This document shows positions 18,553 through 26,097 of a DNA stretch of 64,000 nucleotides, piece after piece. The stretch spans positions 1-64,000 of the forward strand of contig WRKO01000001.1 of NCBI GenBank assembly GCA_009782215.1, given 5' to 3'. The position numbers and the translations under genes were made by a program. Below the pieces are notes generated by a model that saw nothing but the letters and a program-made list of their open reading frames with translations, had not been told where the DNA came from and did no database searches. Every line of letters starts with the position of its first letter. The stretch's first letter is position 1. Origin of the DNA: Oscillospiraceae bacterium. GTDB lineage: Bacteria > Bacillota > Clostridia > Oscillospirales > UBA929.

Positions 18553-19003
18553 CGAAGTCACCTCCCAGTATGTCGCGCAGACTTTGTCTCGCGCGTTCCA
18601 AGCGCTTTTTCACGGCGGCGTCGGTTATGCCCAGCATATCCGCAATCTGCCGGACGGAATAGCGCTCGTAATAAAACAGGTACACCGCGGTCTTCTGCTT
18701 TTTCTCCAGCGACATGAACGCCAGCCGGACGTCCCCGCCCGGGACGTCCCCGGACGACGGGATGTTGTCATGCAGCTCCGCCGTGCCCTGCCGCTTGCGT
18801 TTCATCCGCGATTTGGCGCAGATACGCACCGCCACGCGCAAAAACCACGCCTTGGCATGGTCGCCGCCGCTGAACGCCGGCCGCTGGCGGGCGTACGCGA
18901 GAAAAACCTCCTGCGCCGCGTCTTCCGCGTCCTCCCGCGTCGCCGTATGCGTCAGCGCCACGCGGTAGACCATGTCGCCGTATGCGCGAAGAATCTCCTC
19001 CAT
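18539..19003 (-). CDS. ECF-type RNA polymerase sigma factor (copy 2)
   Basis: A 154-residue sigma-70 family protein with only regions 2 and 4. Region 2 is TATREDAEDAAQEVFLAYAR and AKAWFLRVAVRICAK. Region 4 is SVRQIADMLGITDAAVKKRL, a clear helix-turn-helix. The linker carries a basic stretch (SRMKRKRQG). The ATG at 19003 follows GGGGAGGCTT. It is translated into the putative anti-sigma gene by overlap and lies downstream of a paralogous pair. Confidence 0.92.
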   Translation of the reverse strand: MEEILRAYGDMVYRVALTHTATREDAEDAAQEVFLAYARQRPAFSGGDHAKAWFLRVAVRICAKSRMKRKRQGTAELHDNIPSSGDVPGGDVRLAFMSLEKKQKTAVYLFYYERYSVRQIADMLGITDAAVKKRLERARQSLRDILGGDFDEPA

Positions 19004-19084
19004 AAGCCTCCCCGTCCTCTCTGCCAGTTAAATGCCTCCATATACGCAAAAGGTGACAAATAACGCGGACTTTTTTTCGCGGAA

Positions 19085-19110
19085 AATCCCCCGGCAGCCG
19101 CCGGGGGATT
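19085..19110 (-). terminator. hairpin between the two sigma/anti-sigma pairs
   Basis: An 11-bp perfect stem (AATCCCCCGGC / GCCGGGGGATT) with a 4-nt loop, 6 bp past the stop of the 19117-20904 gene. On the minus strand it is followed by TTCC only, so the U-tract is short and termination may be partial. Confidence 0.55.
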
Positions 19111-19116
19111 GCGCCG

Positions 19117-20904
19117 TCACCCGAAATACGTTTTCTCCACCCTCGGCGCGTTGGGGACGGGGATGGCTCTGCCGTCGGGGAAGAGCAGGATGCAGGTATC
19201 CGGGTCGAGGTAGACGAAGATCCCGCCGCCGGGGCCGGGGGCTTCGTAGACGACGCCGTAGAAATCATCCGTCAGCAGGCTGCCGCCGGGCGTATAAATG
19301 GCAGCGGGTTCGTAACAGTCATGTCCCGCGACGGGCTGCAAACGGATGACAAAAGCGCCGTTCCACAGCAGAGAATCGGTTGTTTCCAGAATGATGTTTC
19401 CCGCCGTGTCCCGAAGTGTGTACAGCTCGGAGGAAGCGTTGTATTCCACAGGCCCGTCCGCGTAGCCCTCTATGTCCGGCCGCACCGTCTCCGGTGTCTC
19501 CGGCGTCTCCCACTCGCGGACATTGCCCGCTTCGTCCGCCGAGTAGTACCGATACGTCACCTCGGCGTCATAGACGAGAGGGTCGTACTCTATCCAATAT
19601 ACCTCGCCGTCTAGGTAATGGGCGTACAGGGTTTGATTGCGCAGGTCGGCCGGGAAGCGCCGTATCTCTCCGTTCCGGGTTATGACGTCAAAACCGCCGC
19701 CGTGTGAAACGATCAGCTCATCCTCCCACAGCGTGAACCAGTAGTGACGGGCGCGGTATATCTCCAGCCCCGAAGCGTCAAAGACGTACAGCGGGCCTGT
19801 GACCGGGCCGCTTGCATCCATGCCGCCGCCGTCGCGGGTGACGTAATAGCCGCCCAGCATTTCCAGTGTAGCCATCTGCCGTCCCTCAATGACGGGGATT
19901 CTGTGAAACGCGCGGTTCTTCTCGTCGAGATAATAGTTGGAGCCGTAGCCTTGGCCGTAGGGCCCGTCAACGCCGGTGGTATCGTCTTCTCCGAAGGCGT
20001 ACAGCACGTCGCCCTTGGAGTTCAGCAGCCAGCTAAACCCATCCTTGGAGACAAAAAGGATATTTTCTTCGGCCGCCTCGATTTTGTCATACTCGCAGGG
20101 CAGCAGCTCGCTCCGCGTTTCCATGTCAAATAAGCCATATTTGTATTGGGGCCACGCCTCGTCCGAACGATAAAATAAGCGGGACGTGACCACAAGACTG
20201 CCGACGACGGTATAGCTGTGTTCATAGGAATCATACGCCGAGATATATTCCCCGTCCGCGCCGCGCGCCAGCGTGCCGTCGGCAAGCATCAGGACATGAT
20301 GGCCGCCGGGCTTCTCGGGAATTCCCACGGTAAACGCCACGGTTCCGCCGCCGCTCCGTACCGGCGCGTACCATGTGGGGGCAAAGGGCAGGGGAACGGG
20401 TTCAAGGCTCTCGTCCAAGAAAGTGATGGGGCCGGACATATGCGTCTTGAAATGCCCGCTTGAGCTCACCGCCGGGAAGACCGTTATCTCCGGCTCGTAA
20501 ACGGCCGGTTCGGGCCAGTCGAGGTCTATGAGGAGTTGGTTCATGTCAAGCTGTATCAACCCGGGAGACGGCGGAGGACTCGGTGTTCCGTCCGGCGAGG
20601 GGCTGGCGGTTATATCCGGCGGTGTGGTCGAGGGCGGTGGGGGATTGTCTTGCCCGCCGAAGACATAGTTCCACATAACGGTTCCGCCGACGGCGCAGAT
20701 GGCCAGCGCGGCGGCGATGGCGATAAACCGTCCCGCACGGCCCGATTTGGACGGACTGGAGACGGGGATACCGCTCTCGCCGTGCTGGGCGGCAAGGCTG
20801 CCGAACGTGTCTTGGTCGTGCGCGGCGCGCATATGGGTGAGGATTTTTTCCCGGGCCGCCGAATCGAGCTTTATTCTGTCCATGTAGTCTGTGTAGCTTT
20901 TCAC
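19117..20904 (-). CDS. ECF-associated membrane protein, putative anti-sigma with large ectodomain (copy 1)
   Basis: About 595 residues, paralogous to the 16966-18552 product. The cytoplasmic N-terminus is YTDYMDRIKLDSAAREKIL, the membrane helix FIAIAAALAICAVGGTVMW, the linker Pro/Ser/Thr-rich (PPPPSTTPPDITASPSPDGT), and the large ectodomain has repeated Gly/Tyr/Asp-rich segments. The start is a GTG at 20904 that overlaps the sigma factor's TGA (GTGA) and follows AGGGGGTATTCGC. It probably senses an envelope signal and holds the ECF factor (inference from pairing and topology). The ectodomain family is unrecognised. Confidence 0.75.
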   Translation of the reverse strand: MKSYTDYMDRIKLDSAAREKILTHMRAAHDQDTFGSLAAQHGESGIPVSSPSKSGRAGRFIAIAAALAICAVGGTVMWNYVFGGQDNPPPPSTTPPDITASPSPDGTPSPPPSPGLIQLDMNQLLIDLDWPEPAVYEPEITVFPAVSSSGHFKTHMSGPITFLDESLEPVPLPFAPTWYAPVRSGGGTVAFTVGIPEKPGGHHVLMLADGTLARGADGEYISAYDSYEHSYTVVGSLVVTSRLFYRSDEAWPQYKYGLFDMETRSELLPCEYDKIEAAEENILFVSKDGFSWLLNSKGDVLYAFGEDDTTGVDGPYGQGYGSNYYLDEKNRAFHRIPVIEGRQMATLEMLGGYYVTRDGGGMDASGPVTGPLYVFDASGLEIYRARHYWFTLWEDELIVSHGGGFDVITRNGEIRRFPADLRNQTLYAHYLDGEVYWIEYDPLVYDAEVTYRYYSADEAGNVREWETPETPETVRPDIEGYADGPVEYNASSELYTLRDTAGNIILETTDSLLWNGAFVIRLQPVAGHDCYEPAAIYTPGGSLLTDDFYGVVYEAPGPGGGIFVYLDPDTCILLFPDGRAIPVPNAPRVEKTYFG

Positions 20905-21386
20905 GCGAATACCCCCTTCATACAATCCTTGAGAAGCTGTTTGGCGCGGGTATGCTGTTTTCTCACGGCCGCTTCCGTTTGTCCCGTGAGGACGGCTATC
21001 TCCTTAACAGAATAGCCCTCAAAATGGTGCAGATGTATGACCGTTCTGTACTTCGGCGGCAGGGAGGAGACCATGTCAACGACGGTATGCTCCTCTTCGT
21101 CCCGCGCCGGATAAGTATCCCAAAGCGGGACGGTTTTCCTCCAGCCGTGAGACCTGAGACGGTTTTTGCAGAGATTGACCGTCACCCTAATCAGCCACGC
21201 GGCCTCGTGTTCGGGCGACTGAAAACGCGGACGCGTCTCAATCAGCTTGACAAACGCGTCCTGCACCATATCCTCCGCGTCCGCCTTGCCGCCCAGCATG
21301 ACCAAGGCCGTCCGATACAGCCGGTCGCCGTGCCGCTTGACCGTTTCCTCCATCCAATCCGCCGGATGGACGGGTAGATTGTCCAT
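20901..21386 (-). CDS. ECF-type RNA polymerase sigma factor (copy 1)
   Basis: About 161 residues. Region 2 is GGKADAEDMVQDAFVKLIET and HEAAWLIRVTVNLCKNRLR. Region 4 is LPPKYRTVIHLHHFEGYSVK followed by the helix-turn-helix EIAVLTGQTEAAVRKQHTRA. The start is the ATG at 21386, 6 nt after AGGGGTG; the GTG at 21395 overlaps that site. It is coupled to the downstream ectodomain gene and is divergent from the first copy of the repeated promoter/leader. Confidence 0.92.
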   Translation of the reverse strand: MDNLPVHPADWMEETVKRHGDRLYRTALVMLGGKADAEDMVQDAFVKLIETRPRFQSPEHEAAWLIRVTVNLCKNRLRSHGWRKTVPLWDTYPARDEEEHTVVDMVSSLPPKYRTVIHLHHFEGYSVKEIAVLTGQTEAAVRKQHTRAKQLLKDCMKGVFA

Positions 21387-21457
21387 GTACTTCACCCCTT
21401 CACCCTATATACAACCAAGACCCGCCAAATGAGACACGGCGCGGCGTTTTTTTGTTG

Positions 21458-21546
21458 ATTTGACAATTTTGTATAATATGCTACAATGAGTAAGAAGTCC
21501 TTTCCGCGCTTTGCGGCGACGCGGGGCGCGGGGGGAGAAAATTTAC
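21458..21546 (+). repeat. repeated promoter/leader element, copy 1
   Basis: First of three near-identical elements of about 90 bp. It holds TTGACA (21460-21465), a 16-bp spacer ending in the extended -10 TGC, TACAAT (21482-21487), then a GC-rich leader (GTAAGAAGTCCTTTCCGCGC through GGGGGGAGAAAATTTAC). It is followed directly by the ribosome binding site of the 21566 gene. An ATG overlapping the -10 box cannot be translated from this promoter. Confidence 0.85.
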
Positions 21547-21565
21547 ATTATAGGAGGATATTATC

Positions 21566-22204
21566 ATGGGGCTTTTCAAACCGGCGTGGCAAAAAGGCGA
21601 CTATAAGCAAGCAATGGCATATGTGGAAACAATGACTAACCAAAAGAAACTTGAGGAGGTAATAGAAAGCAATTATTCTAAGTATACCAGTTTTGTGGCC
21701 GCCAAAAAAATAACGAATAAAGAATTAGCACAGCCAGTATTTTTTCAAATAGCCTGTGAGTGGGCTTTTGATGATGCTATTCAATTAGAAGCGATAAATC
21801 GGATAACAGACCAAAAGTTGTTGTTAAAAGTAATTACAGAAGGGCGAGCTATACACCCGATGAAAATTGCGGCTGTCAATAAATTGACAGACCATGCCGC
21901 TCTTACCGAATTGGCAAATAAAAAGGAATATACCCTTGAAGATATGGCAAAAATAGCAAAAACAAAACTGCAACAGTTAAACAATGTTACAACATCTAAG
22001 CAACCGCAAACAGGAACTTATAAACCTTGCACAGTATGCGGAAAAACTCAAGCTGACTTCGATGATTATTATGGGTCATTGATAGGAATTGTTATCATAA
22101 GCAAAGACCGCGTTGTTATGTGCGGGAGTTGCAATGGCAGCGTATGTACCATTTGTCTACATAAAAATAATGGTGTGTGTCCGTCTTGCAAAAAATCAAT
22201 GTAA
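21566..22204 (+). CDS. hypothetical protein with helical repeats and C-terminal zinc-ribbon cysteines
   Basis: A 212-residue soluble protein. The N-terminal two thirds is helical and repeat-like: ITNKEL, ITDQKLLLKVI and LTDHAALTELA recur about every 30 residues and suggest HEAT-like armadillo helices. The last 60 residues hold CTVCGKT, CGSCNGSVCTIC and CPSCKK, enough cysteines for two zinc sites. The ATG at 21566 follows TAGGAGGATATTATC. Coding DNA is AT-rich compared with flanking core genes. Expression comes from repeated promoter copy 1. Function unknown; zinc binding is inferred. Confidence 0.75.
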   Translation: MGLFKPAWQKGDYKQAMAYVETMTNQKKLEEVIESNYSKYTSFVAAKKITNKELAQPVFFQIACEWAFDDAIQLEAINRITDQKLLLKVITEGRAIHPMKIAAVNKLTDHAALTELANKKEYTLEDMAKIAKTKLQQLNNVTTSKQPQTGTYKPCTVCGKTQADFDDYYGSLIGIVIISKDRVVMCGSCNGSVCTICLHKNNGVCPSCKKSM

Positions 22205-22273
22205 TTACACAGTATACGCATTAACCCGCCCTCGTCGCTCCGCCCGCGATAGCTCTGTCCGCACAGACACGGC

Positions 22274-22385
22274 GCGGACTCAGTTTCCGGGCTGTAATTT
22301 GACAATTTTGTATAATATGCTACAATGAGTAAGAAGTCTTTTCCACGCTCTGCGGCGACGCGGGGCGCGGGGGGAGAAAATTTAC
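22274..22385 (+). repeat. repeated promoter/leader element, copy 2
   Basis: Second copy: TTGACA (22299-22304), 16-bp spacer, TACAAT (22321-22326), and the same GC-rich leader with three or four substitutions. The segment GCGGACTCAGTTTCCGGG upstream (from 22274) is also present before copy 3 but not copy 1, while GACACGGCGCGG just upstream is shared with copy 1. Confidence 0.85.
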
Positions 22386-22399
22386 GAGGGGGTGTTAAT

Positions 22400-23122
22400 G
22401 TGGCTTGCTTATTTGGGCATAAATGGAACGGCTGCAAATGTTCAAAATGTGGAAAAAACCGTGACGAACAGCATAACTGGAACGGCTGTAAATGTACGAT
22501 TTGCGGAGCGGCAAGGGACGAGGGGCATGATTTGGATTTATGTTTTGGGAGATGTAAAAAGTGCGGAAAATCATGTGAAGTTAGTCACGCTTGGAATGGT
22601 TGTAAATGCTCTCGCTGTGGTAAGATGCGCAATGAACAGCATGAATGGGATTTATGTTTTGGAAAATGTAAAGTATGCGGGATTGCAGGAAAAAAGGAAG
22701 GTCATACATTTGAAGAACATCCCAATGGCGGTACACCGTGCGAGAAGGTTTGCTCAATCTGCGGTTGGGCGGGCAGGGTACATAAATGGGAACCGCTAAA
22801 TGAATCAAAATGCGAATATAGTTGTTCTGTTTGCGGACAAAAAGCATTTATCCACAAGGGCTATAAAGAACTCTGTCCGTTATGCGGCGAGAAGATTACA
22901 GTATTTGGAGGCGCTATAGAGTATGATTATCATAAATCTATAAACTATGGAGGCGACGGGTATGAGTTTTATACCAATAGCGGCGGAAGACGTGCGGCGG
23001 GCAGAATGAATTGCGGCACTTGCCTTTGGAAATCCAGCAATTTTGATGAATACTCTACAGATAATTACGCATTAGAATTTTTGTGGGACGATGATAAGCA
23101 TATTGTTATGACAAAACCATAA
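22400..23122 (+). CDS. cysteine-rich protein with tandem zinc-ribbon-like repeats
   Basis: About 240 residues. The first 120 are a tandem array of a short unit, H-x-W-(N/D)-G-C-K-C-x-x-C-G, seen as HKWNGCKCSKCG, HNWNGCKCTICG, DLCFGRCKKCG, HAWNGCKCSRCG and DLCFGKCKVCG. CSICGWAG, CSVCGQKA and CPLCGEKI follow. At least eight CxxC knuckles imply several structural zinc sites. The C-terminal 90 residues are a different, aromatic-rich domain. The start is the GTG at 22400, with GAGGGGG 7 nt upstream. An ATG at 22325 overlaps the -10 box and is excluded. Function unknown; such repeats often bind nucleic acid or protein partners. Confidence 0.75.
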   Translation: MACLFGHKWNGCKCSKCGKNRDEQHNWNGCKCTICGAARDEGHDLDLCFGRCKKCGKSCEVSHAWNGCKCSRCGKMRNEQHEWDLCFGKCKVCGIAGKKEGHTFEEHPNGGTPCEKVCSICGWAGRVHKWEPLNESKCEYSCSVCGQKAFIHKGYKELCPLCGEKITVFGGAIEYDYHKSINYGGDGYEFYTNSGGRRAAGRMNCGTCLWKSSNFDEYSTDNYALEFLWDDDKHIVMTKP

Positions 23123-23149
23123 GCGAGAAAATTTATGGAGGAATTAAGT

Positions 23150-23674
23150 ATGGCTAAAAAGTTTTGCTATTCAACGCCGCAAACAGGTAATTGCCCCAAA
23201 TGCGGCACGTCCTTTAGGAATGTTGCGTATTACTCAGCGATACAAGGGGACACAACCGCCCGGAGAGCAAGCGTTGACCAATTAAGAGTGGGCGAAAAAT
23301 CCAGAACGGCATATACAACGCAATACAGCGATATCAGAACGCATAACGGCTCAATGTGTTTCGGCTGTGCCGGCAGAAAAGCCATTTGGATATTCGGTAT
23401 TATACTTCTCATTATCGCAGCGGCGAGCGGTGTAGTTTATTTCGCGATGATGTCTGAGGACAGGAACGACTCTTACAACTTAATTCCGCTTGCTATAACT
23501 GTAGTATCAGGTATTGCCGGTTACAATATTGTGAAAAGATTTATACCGTTATTTAGAGGTGATTTTTCAAACGAAGACCATGTATCGAATTATTTTGTTG
23601 AGCATTTTCCGAAAAAGGATATTTCCAAAGACAGAGTTATATTATCAACGGGATTTGTTAAAAATTTGAAATAA
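23150..23674 (+). CDS. hypothetical two-TM protein with N-terminal zinc-ribbon motif
   Basis: A 174-residue protein. The N-terminus has a rubredoxin-like knuckle (GNCPKCGTSF) and a later CFGCAGRK that could complete a zinc site. Two membrane helices follow (IWIFGIILLIIAAASGVVYF and LIPLAITVVSGIAGYNIV), then a charged tail. The ATG at 23150 lies 8 nt after TGGAGG; an upstream in-frame ATG at 23135 overlaps that site's approach and is less likely. It follows the cysteine-rich gene by 27 bp and is probably cotranscribed from promoter copy 2. Function unknown. Confidence 0.7.
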   Translation: MAKKFCYSTPQTGNCPKCGTSFRNVAYYSAIQGDTTARRASVDQLRVGEKSRTAYTTQYSDIRTHNGSMCFGCAGRKAIWIFGIILLIIAAASGVVYFAMMSEDRNDSYNLIPLAITVVSGIAGYNIVKRFIPLFRGDFSNEDHVSNYFVEHFPKKDISKDRVILSTGFVKNLK

Positions 23675-23683
23675 ACATTTCTT

Positions 23684-23791
23684 CGCGGACTCAGTTTCCG
23701 GGCTGTGATTTTGACAATTTTATATAATGTGTTACAATGAGTAAGAAGTCCTTTCCGCGCTCTGCGGCGACGCGGGGTGCGGGGGAGAAAT
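23684..23791 (+). repeat. repeated promoter/leader element, copy 3
   Basis: Third copy: TTGACA (23711-23716), a 16-bp spacer ending TGT, TACAAT (23733-23738), then the leader with a few substitutions and one fewer G before GAGAAA. The upstream GCGGACTCAGTTTCCGGG block is shared with copy 2. Confidence 0.85.
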
Positions 23792-23815
23792 TATAGTATT
23801 AACGGGAGGAATTTT

Positions 23816-25180
23816 ATGATAACGCCTTATTTGCGTTTCGAGGGAAATTGTGAAATGGATAATATATCGGCATTTTTACAGCACCTTGTTGATATGGAAA
23901 AAAAGCCGGCATACATCGATATGAGCAGGGAAGTGTTGGAGGCCTTTCGTGAAGGGGTAGGGAATCAGCCTCCATCTTCCGAGGCGATTGACAGCTTTGT
24001 TAGAAGCAGGTGGAGCGGTTATGTAAGCAGGGACAGGGCGACATATCAAATATTGAATGATTACTCTGATTTTTGCGAAAATGAACATCCTGCGTTCACC
24101 GCCGCATTCCGCGAGCATATACGCGAAACCTTTGAGGGTGAAGCAAGAAAAGCGGTGAGGAAATATAAAAACGCGATTGTGTACATTCCTGAAAATACGC
24201 AAATCGAATCCGTTTTCCGAGGCGGACTTACTAATGATGAATTTGTGAAAGCGTTCAGGTCGCTGCAAGAGGTTTTGTTTTCTATCTATGACAGCATTGA
24301 GCGCAGTTCGCCCTTTGATTGGGGATGGTCTGACTGGAAAGGGTTGACGGCAGAGGGCCTCAATCATAACCGTGTGATGATGGTTTTGGCTGCTTTGGTT
24401 GACAGCGGCCGGTTAGATTGCGATTGTCTTTGCGTGGAGAAAAAGAGTTTAGGAAAGCATGGCATTTGTAGGCCGATGGCAAATACACGGTTAATGTTCA
24501 ATAAGTTTATTGACAAGGGCTTTCATATTTCGGGGATTGACGACAAAAAATCACCTGTGTTCACCGTTTCATTTCCTAAAATACCCAATTTAATGGCCGT
24601 ATTATACGCCTATTTCAAGTCAAGTGAGAAAGCGCGCCAAATATTATCGTATCGCTTTGTGCAAGACCCTGCCGCGCAGAACCGCGAGACTTTCTTTTTA
24701 GCTAAAACAGACGGCCAATCCAAGGAACTGCGAGAAATTTATGACTGGCTTTATGACGAAGCCATGAGGCATGGATTTACACCGTACGGCAGCGAAAAAA
24801 TGGGCTGTTATGTGTACAAAAAAGGCAAAGAAGAATGGTTGCTTTTGGGTGATGGCTCGTCATACCATGAAGATGAGTTTTTGCATAGCGTGAAATATAA
24901 GATGGCGGCGAAGGTGCGTTTTGATCGCGTATTTCAAACCCACTCCGATGAAATAGAGACTTTGATGAAAAGATTTCCAGACTCATTCGGGCGTTGGTGG
25001 ACGCAATGCTTCAAATGCAGAACCGGCGCAGATTCATGCAAATATCACATTCGCTTTACAACGGGCAGCCGGAGCTATTGCGCGAAACATCATCATTTAT
25101 ATTTTCACGACCCCGATTTTAATGATGTAAAAGAGCTTTGTGAGCTATACAAATTAGAAAACAATATAAAACCATCGTAA
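23816..25180 (+). CDS. hypothetical protein, 454 aa, C-terminal Cys/His motif
   Basis: A soluble protein without signal peptide or membrane helix. It starts MITPYLRFEGNCEMDNISAF; the ATG at 23816 is preceded by CGGGAGGAATTTT. No catalytic motif is recognisable. The C-terminal segment has QCFKCRTGADSCKYH and a His-rich YCAKHHHLYFHD, which together could bind a metal. Several short stretches look like two related halves of an alpha/beta domain. It is driven by promoter copy 3 and is the last gene of the island, convergent with ribU. Function unknown. Confidence 0.7.
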   Translation: MITPYLRFEGNCEMDNISAFLQHLVDMEKKPAYIDMSREVLEAFREGVGNQPPSSEAIDSFVRSRWSGYVSRDRATYQILNDYSDFCENEHPAFTAAFREHIRETFEGEARKAVRKYKNAIVYIPENTQIESVFRGGLTNDEFVKAFRSLQEVLFSIYDSIERSSPFDWGWSDWKGLTAEGLNHNRVMMVLAALVDSGRLDCDCLCVEKKSLGKHGICRPMANTRLMFNKFIDKGFHISGIDDKKSPVFTVSFPKIPNLMAVLYAYFKSSEKARQILSYRFVQDPAAQNRETFFLAKTDGQSKELREIYDWLYDEAMRHGFTPYGSEKMGCYVYKKGKEEWLLLGDGSSYHEDEFLHSVKYKMAAKVRFDRVFQTHSDEIETLMKRFPDSFGRWWTQCFKCRTGADSCKYHIRFTTGSRSYCAKHHHLYFHDPDFNDVKELCELYKLENNIKPS

Positions 25181-25207
25181 ACAAGAATACGGTACACCGA
25201 TAATCCA

Positions 25208-25861
25208 TTAAATAATCCCTTTCCATGCCAGAATCCACAGCGTTCCGCTGATGATGACCAGCAGCGCGGAGACGGTCACGCCCGCGGTGGCTTTGCGGGT
25301 TTCCGGCCGCTTGTAGTCCGGCAGCAGCCGCGACCGGGAGAGAGCGCGCCGCACAGGCTTATACAGCAGCAGGGCGAATCCTGTGTTCAGCGCGTTTTTG
25401 AGCAGGTTAAAGGGCAGGAAAACAGGGATAAGCATGGCCGCCACAGCTTCTCTGGGATACCCCACATAAATGGGGACGATTAAGTAATTCCACAGCAGCA
25501 TAACCCCGGTGGAGAGCAGCGCCCCGGCAATCAGCCCCGCCGCCGCGCCGGCCAGCGTGCGTTTCCAGCGGTATATCACCGCGGCGGTACAGGCAAAAAA
25601 GCAGGTGGACAGCACATTCATCAGCCATCCCCAAAGCCATGTCTCGCTGGCTGTGAACATTTCAAGGGTAGAGACGGCGAGCGATATGGCGGCGGGCGCC
25701 GCCGGCCCCAGAAGGAACCCCGCTATTACGATAACGGCGTCCTTAGGCTCGTAGCTGAGCGGCGGGACCGGCACCACCGGGATGCGGATGATGTATACCA
25801 GCGCGTAAGCAATCGCGGCAAACATCCCTAAAATCGTGAGTTTCTGTGTGCGGGTTTTCAT
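25208..25861 (-). CDS. ribU: ECF transporter S component, riboflavin-specific
   Basis: A 217-residue membrane protein with about six helices. LGMFAAIAYALVYIIRIPV and SYEPKDAVIVIAGFLLGPAA are the conserved N-terminal part of riboflavin S components. It captures riboflavin outside the cell and works with the EcfA/A'/T energising module, which is not in this window. The FMN riboswitch directly upstream makes riboflavin or FMN the likely substrate. The ATG at 25861 is preferred over that at 25870, because GGAGG lies 9 nt upstream and abuts the earlier ATG. Confidence 0.92.
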   Translation of the reverse strand: MKTRTQKLTILGMFAAIAYALVYIIRIPVVPVPPLSYEPKDAVIVIAGFLLGPAAPAAISLAVSTLEMFTASETWLWGWLMNVLSTCFFACTAAVIYRWKRTLAGAAAGLIAGALLSTGVMLLWNYLIVPIYVGYPREAVAAMLIPVFLPFNLLKNALNTGFALLLYKPVRRALSRSRLLPDYKRPETRKATAGVTVSALLVIISGTLWILAWKGII

Positions 25862-25880
25862 TTCAATCATCCTCCGGTCA

Positions 25881-25911
25881 AAAAAATACCCTCAAACAAA
25901 GCGTTTGAGGG
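25881..25911 (-). terminator. intrinsic terminator, expression platform of the FMN riboswitch
   Basis: On the minus strand CCCTCAAAC (25911-25903), a 5-nt loop and GTTTGAGGG (25897-25889) are followed by TATTTTTTT just before the ribU ribosome binding site. This is the usual off-switch arrangement: FMN binding favours the hairpin. Confidence 0.88.
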
Positions 25912-25932
25912 CGGGACAGCAACCATTGTATG

Positions 25933-26062
25933 CCATCTTCTTCCATCCAGACTGTAACTGTCGGCGCCGGAATCACACCGGACTCTGCGGAGACATCCTC
26001 CGCTCGCGGGCTTGGGATAACCCCATTACCGCCGGTGGGGAATTTCACCCCGCCCTGAAGAT
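25933..26062 (-). ncRNA. FMN riboswitch (RFN element)
   Basis: On the minus strand all conserved RFN blocks are present in order: CAGGGCGGGGTGAAATTCCC, CCACCGGCGGTA, AGCCCGCGAGCG, GGTGTGATTCCGGCGCCGAC and AGTTACAGTCTGGATGGAAG. It lies between the promoter at 26069-26097 and a terminator hairpin before ribU, so it should repress riboflavin uptake when FMN is abundant. Confidence 0.97.
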
Positions 26063-26068
26063 AGGTTG

Positions 26069-26097
26069 ATTATACAGGATAACGTCCGGTGTGTCAA
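26069..26097 (-). promoter_or_regulatory. consensus sigma-A promoter of the ribU riboswitch transcript
   Basis: On the minus strand a perfect TTGACA (26097-26092), a 17-bp spacer and a perfect TATAAT (26074-26069). The uvrA stop codon TGA (26096-26094) is inside the -35 hexamer. Confidence 0.9.

Noticed and set aside
19040..21436. Shared TGTC(A/T)C and GTATAT elements upstream of both ECF sigma genes as an autoregulatory promoter
   Set aside because: The spacing between the two elements is 7 bp in one case and 18 bp in the other, so they do not form one promoter class.
22325..22399. N-terminal extension of the cysteine-rich protein from an ATG at 22325
   Set aside because: That ATG overlaps the -10 hexamer of the repeated promoter, so it cannot be in the mRNA from that promoter. 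The same 15-codon stretch appears at all three repeat copies because it is the leader, not protein.
22398..22799. Alternative frame beginning MWLAYLG at 22398
   Set aside because: The overlapping frame from GTG 22400 has regular zinc-knuckle repeats and is clearly the coding one.
21458..23791. CRISPR-like array
   Set aside because: Only three repeats of about 90 bp, spaced about 840 and 1410 bp apart with genes between; each contains a promoter.
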